From: Nostoc desertorum CM1-VF14
Lineage (GTDB): Bacteria > Cyanobacteriota > Cyanobacteriia > Cyanobacteriales > Nostocaceae
Assembly (NCBI GenBank): GCA_019359245.1
Contig: JAHHHR010000070.1
Location: 1-38,211, forward strand
DNA length: 38,211 bases
Direction of reading: 5' to 3'
This document shows, piece by piece, positions 29,731 to 35,329 of this stretch. Below the pieces are notes generated by a model. It searched no databases, was not told the origin of the DNA, and was given only the letters and a program-made list of their open reading frames with translations. The stretch's first letter is position 1, and each line of letters begins with the position of its first letter. The position numbers and the translations under genes are program-made.

Positions 29731-29861
29731 AAGTGGTAGCTGTTGGGTAGCTCAACTGGTGACACACAGCTACCAGTTGAGCAGTAAAAAAGCGAGTTGT
29801 TGAAAATTTGATGATTCCCCAACTGGTAGCTATAGAGTAGCCCTACTGCTACCAGTTGAGC
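29731..29861. repeat. Cluster of AACTGGTAGC inverted repeats
   Basis: Two inverted repeats share one motif. GCTCAACTGGT (29750-29760) pairs with ACCAGTTGAGC (29772-29782), a perfect 11 bp with an 11-base loop. AACTGGTAGC (29821-29830) pairs with GCTACCAGTT (29848-29857), a perfect 10 bp. A further TGGTAGCT is at 29734-29741. Five copies in 130 bp suggest a binding-site cluster. Confidence 0.7.
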
Positions 29862-29867
29862 ATAAGA

Positions 29868-30010
29868 CTTTTCTTGAAAAATTCTTGTGTAATGCTTTCT
29901 GACAATGACTTACAGCAAATTTTGAGTGCTGATTTCATTCTCAATAACTTCAAAATTATTGAGAATATATAATACGGTTGTGTTGCAAACGTGCTTCAAA
30001 AATCCCGCTC
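29868..30010. repeat. Hairpin module A (related to 30361-30510)
   Basis: It begins TTCTTGAAAAATTCTTGTGTAA, centres on a perfect stem ATTCTCAATAA (29937-29947) / TTATTGAGAAT (29956-29966), and ends with TGTTGCAAACGTGCTTCAAA. Module B has the same order of elements with many substitutions, including a changed stem that still pairs. Confidence 0.65.
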
Positions 30011-30197
30011 AATCAATTAACTTCTTCAGTAAGTGAATCTGAAATTTCTCCTGTGAGTTCAGCCGTCACTCTATATATTTAGCGTTAACTGAAACAGAAA
30101 CTCGTCTAACGCAGCAACTACACTAAACACTTATAACTCCGTGAACTTAGTGTAGTTTAACCGTATTAAATCAGTCTCATCTAACACTGATATGTTT

Positions 30198-30358
30198 CGG
30201 CCGTCCAAAACATCAAAAACAGTGGTTTTTTGTCCTTTTGGCCGTCCAGTGAGCGCCAACCTTACTCAATTGTCATCCTCTGTTGACAAATGCCCACCTG
30301 TCAACGGCCGTCCAAAAGGACAAAAACTGGTCATTTTTGTCCTTTTGGCCGTCCAGTG
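30198..30358. repeat. CGGCCGTCC / CCAAAAGGAC repeat cluster
   Basis: CGGCCGTCCAAAA occurs at 30198 and 30305. A 25-bp direct repeat containing GTCCTTTTGGCCGTCCAGTG ends at 30251 and 30358. In the second block CCAAAAGGACAAAAA (30312-30326) and TTTTTGTCCTTTTGG (30334-30348) form a perfect 15-bp hairpin with a 7-base loop. The 54-bp block between them has no obvious repeat. Confidence 0.75.
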
Positions 30359-30360
30359 TT

Positions 30361-30510
30361 TTTGAAGAAAATCTTCTGTAACTTATATCCAGTCTAAATT
30401 ACAGCCACTTTTTTTAAGCATTTTTTATTGTCAATAAGACACCAGCTTATTGACAATGCGTAATCATGATATGTTGCAATTGTGTTTCAAAAATTCTTTC
30501 TTGAACTTAA
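30361..30510. repeat. Hairpin module B (related to 29868-30010)
   Basis: Begins TTTGAAGAAAATCTTCTGTAA. The stem is ATTGTCAATAAG (30427-30438) / CTTATTGACAAT (30446-30457) around ACACCAG, and it ends with TGTTGCAATTGTGTTTCAAA. It lies 30-180 bp after the relaxase stop. Both modules directly follow, on the plus strand, a different cluster of inverted repeats. Confidence 0.65.
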
Positions 30511-30540
30511 CCCACGAGTCAGGTGTACGCTCCGCGTGGC

Positions 30541-32070
30541 TCACAGACTAAAACCACGATCCTGCTGTCGCTGCTTTTGTTGCTCCTCCCTGAGATGAGC
30601 TTCTAATTCCTGACTCCAATCAGGATTATGGGTTTTGAGCCTTTGACCCTGTGGCAACAATTCTAATACTGCACTAGCTGTTTTATTACCAAGATCATCA
30701 TTATTGAATGCTACGACCACCCTATTGAAACTCCTGAGAAATTCCATAGGTAGGTTATTCGGGTCATCAGCTACTATCAACATGGTTCTAGTTGGTGGTA
30801 GTCCCTTGAAACTTGAGATAAGATAAGTGGCTGCTGACATCGCATCAATTGGTGTAGAACACAAAAAGACGTTTTCTACCTTGTCCGTTGGTTGCCCTCC
30901 CAACCTCAGATAAAACCAACCTTTTTGTGTAGAGGTGTTTTGGTCGTACTCCACAGTGCGATGATTTTCTCTAGGCTTTGACCAAATTAATGCGCCAGTT
31001 TTTTCACCATCTAAGTCACGTTTGATAAACAAAATATTTCGTTGCTCATCCATGTAAAGCAACTGATTATTATGTAATCCTTGCGAAATATAATCTGGTA
31101 TGTAGCGTTTCTCGTTCAAATACTTGTGCAATACTTGCCAAACAACTTTATCCTCTTGTGGTGGAGTGAACTGGGGCTGTTGTTTGCGTTCAATTTCTTG
31201 AAGAAACTTTTCTAACTCCTCAACTGGGAGTGGTTTAACAGGTTTGAGCAGCAATTCATGAATAGGTTCATCATCACGTTCTGGTTGGTAGTCAACACCG
31301 CGATGTTTTTGCAAACCAGGGAAAGTGTAAGCTGCGCCTAGTTGTGTGCCACTAAAAGCCTGCCCATCTTTCTCATAAGAAATGCCTTTAGACTTACCAT
31401 TTCTGGTTAATCCTGTTCTGACACTAATGCCAGCTAACTGCAACCGCATGATCAGCGTTGGCATTTGGGGATTATCAACTCCGGCTCTGTCAATTGTCTG
31501 CTGAACTGACTCTTTGATGATGCGTTGTGGAGGAGAGTCACGTTGTCCCTGTGAAAATTCTTCTTGCTCTCGCCTTATGCGTCTAATTTGCCCGGTGCTG
31601 GGTGTGCGATTCAGTTTCTCTCTACTGCCTTGGACTTGCACCAAATCATAATCAATTTCAATCTGCCGCAGGACTTTCTCAGAGCGTACATAATCCCAGG
31701 AATCATGCACTACTAGCCCCGTGTCCATCCTGATTCTGCTGGCTGCAATGTGGATGTGGTCGTCGTCAGTGTTATGGTGGCGAAAGATGGCGAATTGATT
31801 GGCATCAAAGCCCATTTCCTTCATGTAGCGGTCGCCGATTTCGCTCCACTTCTCATCATCTAATTTATCACCCTTAGCTGCTGACAATGAGACATGGTAA
31901 ACAACACGTTCTGCATCAGAATTTAGTTGTCGAGACAGCTTAAACTCCCGCGCCAATTCTCGCGCATTTCTCCCGCTCATGTTGCCGCCGATTAGTTTCG
32001 CATCTTCGCGTGATTCCAAATAATCCAACAGCTTGCGAAAACCTCTACCCTTCGTCTGCTTCCCAATCAT
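30541..32070 (-). CDS. MobA/VirD2-type relaxase fused to a degenerate Toprim domain (509 aa)
   Basis: The start at ATG 32070 (MIGKQTKGRGFRKLLDYLES) matches the usual beginning of this family and overlaps the mobC-like gene by 26 bases. Relaxase motifs: the N-terminal segment with Tyr in LLDYLE, HVSLS, and the metal-binding RHHNTDDDHIHIA (about residues 97-109). The enzyme nicks oriT and stays covalently on the 5' end for transfer. From about residue 310 a DUF3991/Toprim-like domain follows. Its catalytic glutamate is missing (VFLCSTPIDAMS where EGPIDA-type is expected), and the later acidic motif is altered (AFNNDDLGN). Priming activity is therefore doubtful. Classified as MOB-P-like by motif, with moderate certainty. 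Confidence 0.88.
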   Translation of the reverse strand: MIGKQTKGRGFRKLLDYLESREDAKLIGGNMSGRNARELAREFKLSRQLNSDAERVVYHVSLSAAKGDKLDDEKWSEIGDRYMKEMGFDANQFAIFRHHNTDDDHIHIAASRIRMDTGLVVHDSWDYVRSEKVLRQIEIDYDLVQVQGSREKLNRTPSTGQIRRIRREQEEFSQGQRDSPPQRIIKESVQQTIDRAGVDNPQMPTLIMRLQLAGISVRTGLTRNGKSKGISYEKDGQAFSGTQLGAAYTFPGLQKHRGVDYQPERDDEPIHELLLKPVKPLPVEELEKFLQEIERKQQPQFTPPQEDKVVWQVLHKYLNEKRYIPDYISQGLHNNQLLYMDEQRNILFIKRDLDGEKTGALIWSKPRENHRTVEYDQNTSTQKGWFYLRLGGQPTDKVENVFLCSTPIDAMSAATYLISSFKGLPPTRTMLIVADDPNNLPMEFLRSFNRVVVAFNNDDLGNKTASAVLELLPQGQRLKTHNPDWSQELEAHLREEQQKQRQQDRGFSL

Positions 32071-32455
32071 CCTCTTCGTCTTCCTCTTCCGAATCTTCAG
32101 AATCAATGTCAGGTGAGGCAATATCTCGTCTGCACTGATGCAGCAGTTCTAAAAGTTCTCGTAAAAGTTCTAGATCAGCAGGTAAAGTTCGCCCAACTAA
32201 GAGTGCTATGTTGGTTGCCTTGACAAGCTGGTTGAGGTTGTTCCCAATTTGTCCTAATTCCCAATATGTTTGTAGACTAATTTTACTCAATCGTTTTGGT
32301 AATGGACGCATCAACGCATTGCGCCTCATCAGTTCACTCGCTGACATTCCCGCGTCAAGTGATTTTATTCGCAGCAAGTCCAGTTCGATATCGCTCAAGC
32401 GAACTGGGAAAATATGCTTTCGGACTAGAGCTTTTGACTGCTTGCGATTCGCCAT
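32045..32455 (-). CDS. MobC-like relaxosome protein (136 aa)
   Basis: The start is at ATG 32455 (MANRKQSKALVRKHIFPVRL); a longer in-frame reading upstream crosses the oriT-like hairpin and is unlikely. Residues 15-50 form an RHH-like DNA-binding region (VRLSDIELDLLRIKSLDAGM then SASELMRRNALMRPLP). The MobC signature ELGQIGNNLNQLVKATN follows at about 70-86. The tail is a run of Asp/Glu. MobC proteins bind oriT beside the relaxase and help open the strands. Overlaps the relaxase start. Confidence 0.85.
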   Translation of the reverse strand: MANRKQSKALVRKHIFPVRLSDIELDLLRIKSLDAGMSASELMRRNALMRPLPKRLSKISLQTYWELGQIGNNLNQLVKATNIALLVGRTLPADLELLRELLELLHQCRRDIASPDIDSEDSEEEDEEDDWEADEG

Positions 32456-32492
32456 AAATCGAGAAAATATCGGGACATTGCGAGGGGGGTTT

Positions 32493-32517
32493 TTCAAGGG
32501 GGGTTTCCCCACTTGAA
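32493..32517. other. Inverted repeat upstream of mobC, oriT candidate
   Basis: TTCAAG-G-GGGG-TTT-CCCC-A-CTTGAA: arms of 11 bases with one G/A mismatch around TTT, 38 bp before the mobC-like start. A related GGGGGGTTTTT lies just beside it at 32484-32494. The place upstream of mobC-relaxase is where oriT of mobilisable plasmids usually lies. I cannot identify a nic site. Confidence 0.45.
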
Positions 32518-32658
32518 CCAGTCTGCCGTTCGAGCGCAGCGAGACAAAGCGTAAGCTTTGAGGCATGGCTGGCTTCTAGCCCATTTTCGGGGTAGGCGAT
32601 GTGTCGAGTTCTACGTATGTACGGAGGACACAGCAGGGGGCTGAAGGCGGGAGTACAA

Positions 32659-33028
32659 CGGCGTAGCCGTGATGCTGACCATCCTACAACTTACAGGGGA
32701 GGATAGCAACGGCGTAGCCGGAATTTGAATCAAATCAAGCATGAGGTAAATTCTGGTTCGGCGTAGCCGCAGCACAAGAGGTAAAAACGGCGTAGCCACT
32801 ATATGAAAATTCTAGGTTCAGCGTAGCTGCCACACAATATAATAGTCCGGCATAGCCGCAATACGAAAAAATAATTCAGCGTAGCTGTTTTAAGTAAAAG
32901 TCTCTTCTTCAGCGTAGCTGTAATAGTCAGCTTTTTTAGCATTAGCTTGAATAAGAATACCAGCGACGCTGCCACACTAAAAAATATAAGGCGTAGCCGT
33001 AGTATAAAAAGGTAATTCGGCGTAGCCG
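32659..33028. repeat. Array of 11 covarying CGGCGTAGCCG palindromes
   Basis: Eleven 11-bp sites start at 32659, 32710, 32759, 32788, 32819, 32848, 32877, 32910, 32961, 32989 and 33018. Variants are CGGCGTAGCCG, CGGCATAGCCG, CAGCGTAGCTG and CAGCGACGCTG. Where the left arm changes CGGC to CAGC the right arm changes GCCG to GCTG, so pairing is kept; two sites (32788, 32989) have one unpaired end. Most steps are 28-33 bp, others 49-51 bp. The block from 32819 is partly duplicated from 32961 (both begin CAGCG...CGCTG or GCTG and then CCACAC). No gene lies here. Confidence 0.85.
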
Positions 33029-33113
33029 CAATAGTCAATTTTTTTGAGGATTTTGAATCAGATTTTTTCAAATAGCCGATAATTATCAGTTAATCGGGAT
33101 TCACGAGATAACC

Positions 33114-33551
33114 ATGAGTGAACATCAGAATTCAGAAGTAATTACGAAAGAGAAGATTGATAAGGCCATCAATTTGCTGAAGGAACAGAAGCCGAAAGAG
33201 CGAGAAGATGTATCGGACAGAGAGGCCATCAGGAAAATGAGACGGTACATTGAGAAACTGACTTCTGATAAGTACGGCTACACTTATGATGAAGTATCAG
33301 AGATGCTGAAGGGTTTAGGGATTAATTTGGCTGGCAGCAGAATCAAATATTTAGTGGGTGAGTTGAAGAAAAGCAGCCGTCGCTCTCAGAAAGCATCTGA
33401 TAACGGCAGTAGTACATCAGTTAAGGGGGCTATTGAAAATCAGTCAGCAGTTGTTGAAAGCAGCAAAGCTGAAAAAATACCAGTCAAGAGTACGAGAGAC
33501 AAGAGTAAAAAACAACAGCCAGCAGCACAGGAAACAGAAGCGAAATCATAA
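33114..33551 (+). CDS. Small helix-turn-helix plasmid protein (145 aa)
   Basis: Residues 8-85 are charged and helical with a winged-HTH-like segment YGYTYDEVSEMLKGLGINL then AGSRIKYLVGEL, a pattern I associate with plasmid mobilisation or regulatory proteins. The C-terminal 60 residues are a Ser/Lys/Gln-rich disordered tail. It is divergent from the mob genes across the covarying palindrome array, so it may bind that array. Function inferred. Confidence 0.65.
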   Translation: MSEHQNSEVITKEKIDKAINLLKEQKPKEREDVSDREAIRKMRRYIEKLTSDKYGYTYDEVSEMLKGLGINLAGSRIKYLVGELKKSSRRSQKASDNGSSTSVKGAIENQSAVVESSKAEKIPVKSTRDKSKKQQPAAQETEAKS

Positions 33552-33675
33552 CCAACCAGAGAACTAAAAAGGTCAGCTTTTGTGCCAAAAACTTACAGTG
33601 ACGATGAAATCTAAGTTGGTTTAACTATGAGTAAAACAAAAGCTGTTAATAGAGATTTAAAAACACTCAACAAAA

Positions 33676-34380
33676 TTAAGTAGAATTTCTTTGAGGCAAA
33701 GCCATGTATGAACGCTCAAGACCTAATTGTATTTTGATGCGGTTGTGAATGTACTGATCTGGATGTATCCAGCCAATATAGATTGCCTTGAGAACCTGTA
33801 AGCTTAATTTGGTAGGATACTTAAAAGGATTGAGTTGCAGTTGTGCAACAATACTGCGGCGTACATTTATGTTTTTGTTAGCAACAAATTCTGTCAAAAA
33901 CCAGTATTGAACTTTTTGGCGTAAATCATCTATATGTTCGCGTGGTATGTCACCATGCCCATTTAAACCAAATGACCAATAAAAGGCATTTGCAACACCA
34001 GCTTTTTCATAATCTGTGCCATTTTCTGTGTAACGACTAATCAATTCGGAGTTAACCAAACGCGAACCAAAACACCGCATACAAGGCTCAAGAAAAGAGC
34101 GGTTGTAGCTGGGATTTTTTTCATATACCGCAGTACGTAACATGGGCAGAAATAATAACTGTGGCATTTGATTACCTTTGCGTAGGACGTTGACAATAAA
34201 CAACCGCTTATTTTGCTCAACAGGTGTTTGTCCTTCAAGGGCTTGGATGTGCCACGTTACATCTGCTAACTTTTGATTCTGTATCACTGTCCGCGCTTGG
34301 CGTTCCAAATCCAAACGTAGGTTATCGTTGTCAGCGTTTCGCTGGGATAACCAATTTTGGTAAAGCTCTTCCCAATCCAT
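33676..34380 (-). CDS. Helical-repeat-like protein, unknown (234 aa)
   Basis: Almost all helical, with segments such as RRSIVAQLQLNPFKYPTKLS that recall HEAT-type repeats, and aromatic residues in VANAFYWSFGLNG. No membrane segment or known catalytic motif. A single CMRCFG could bind metal but has no partner cysteines. The frame is intact and the ATG is clear. I do not recognise the family. It is divergent from the next gene with a gap of 97 bp. Confidence 0.55.
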   Translation of the reverse strand: MDWEELYQNWLSQRNADNDNLRLDLERQARTVIQNQKLADVTWHIQALEGQTPVEQNKRLFIVNVLRKGNQMPQLLFLPMLRTAVYEKNPSYNRSFLEPCMRCFGSRLVNSELISRYTENGTDYEKAGVANAFYWSFGLNGHGDIPREHIDDLRQKVQYWFLTEFVANKNINVRRSIVAQLQLNPFKYPTKLSLQVLKAIYIGWIHPDQYIHNRIKIQLGLERSYMALPQRNST

Positions 34381-34477
34381 CTATTTCACAAAATTGCTGT
34401 ATACGTCTAACTTCACGGCTTGTATCAAAAATTTTCATATAATCATTGTTTAAGTATATACAGCTAGGTTAAATGTA

Positions 34478-34966
34478 GTGTATGTGATAACAGAAATAGG
34501 ACGAAAACTGCGATTTTTGCTCAGAGTATGGAGAAGTTCATATAAGCTAAAAGCACTCTCGTCTCTTCCGACGGAATTGAAAGTAACTCATACACCGAAC
34601 CCTGTACAAGCACACAGAGGCGAATTAAGTGGTTATCAATACACTTGGGTATATGCAACTACAATTGAGTCATTAGTTGGAGCAGTTGTGATTGAAGAAT
34701 TTGGTGCTTTTAGTTGGGTTGGAGGGCAATGGTACTTCACAAACTTCACAACTAAACCCTTTACTCGTAATGATTTTATTGAATGGTATTCCTGCCCTAG
34801 AGGAATGATATTACCTAATTATCAGTACACTGATTTTCAAAATTGGAGTGGTAGTGCCAAATTAATTAACAAAAAAACCAAGTGGTATTTTATTGGACGA
34901 AATGAAAGTGGTAGACGTGTTAAGGGTGAAGCTGAAATTGAAGAACTTGGTGAGCTTATTGAGTAA
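34478..34966 (+). CDS. Hypothetical protein (162 aa)
   Basis: GTG start at 34478 (a second GTG 6 bases on is possible); no strong ribosome-binding site. The protein is strand-rich and aromatic, with EEFGAFSWVGGQWYFTNF (residues 73-90) and KLINKKTKWYFIGRNESG near the end, suggesting a small beta-barrel or sandwich. No signal peptide or membrane span is clear. Not recognised. Confidence 0.5.
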   Translation: MYVITEIGRKLRFLLRVWRSSYKLKALSSLPTELKVTHTPNPVQAHRGELSGYQYTWVYATTIESLVGAVVIEEFGAFSWVGGQWYFTNFTTKPFTRNDFIEWYSCPRGMILPNYQYTDFQNWSGSAKLINKKTKWYFIGRNESGRRVKGEAEIEELGELIE

Positions 34967-35329
34967 ATTCCACGGTGGGCTTACTCTCCTTTCAGAAATT
35001 TACTATAAAAGCACATTCCCAATGCCTGGGTCAGATGTGCCAGCAAGCCACCGCAACAGTATATATAATTTTGGGGATTTGAGGGTTTATGGCCATTGGA
35101 CTTGAGGACTTGTCCAGTAAAACTGTTTATCTATTTAATTACCGTTAGTGGACGTGACGAAAAACTGGGGTTTTGAGGCTGTTGGTAGGTTAACTCTCAC
35201 CAAAGTGAAGTCATCCGCCTTTTGAAAACGTGTACTAGACCTAACTAAGCCATGAGGTAACTGGGCTGTAGTCTATAAGCTACAACGCTGCTCCCGCTAT
35301 TTAGTTAGGTGGAGAGTTAGGAATTATGG
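34967..35329. other. Gap downstream of rep, with one long-range inverted repeat
   Basis: No gene is seen. The only structure is CCTAACTAA (35240-35248) with TTAGTTAGG (35301-35309), a perfect 9-bp outer stem enclosing 52 bases. The inside has a smaller TGTAG/CTACA pair. It lies 21-90 bp beyond the rep stop, in the direction of rep transcription, and may fold at the 3' end of the rep message. Confidence 0.45.

Larger units (their letters stand above)
28888..30540. other. 1.65-kb non-coding zone rich in inverted repeats
   Basis: No convincing intact gene is present. The zone contains a long complex inverted repeat (29111-29233), the tail of a lost relaxase (29253-29380), a GAGTATT-containing direct repeat (around 29425 and 29513), an AACTGGTAGC cluster, two related hairpin modules and a CCGTCC/CCTTTTGG cluster. 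Its place between the TGTTTAG array and the mobilisation genes makes it the best candidate region for origins of replication or transfer. A 60-codon frame at 29381-29563 (minus) is not convincing. Confidence 0.6.

Noticed and set aside
32611..33071. Two minus-strand frames with repeated peptides across the palindrome array
   Set aside because: The repeated peptides simply follow the DNA repeats. Composition is extreme and the covarying palindromes explain the pattern better.
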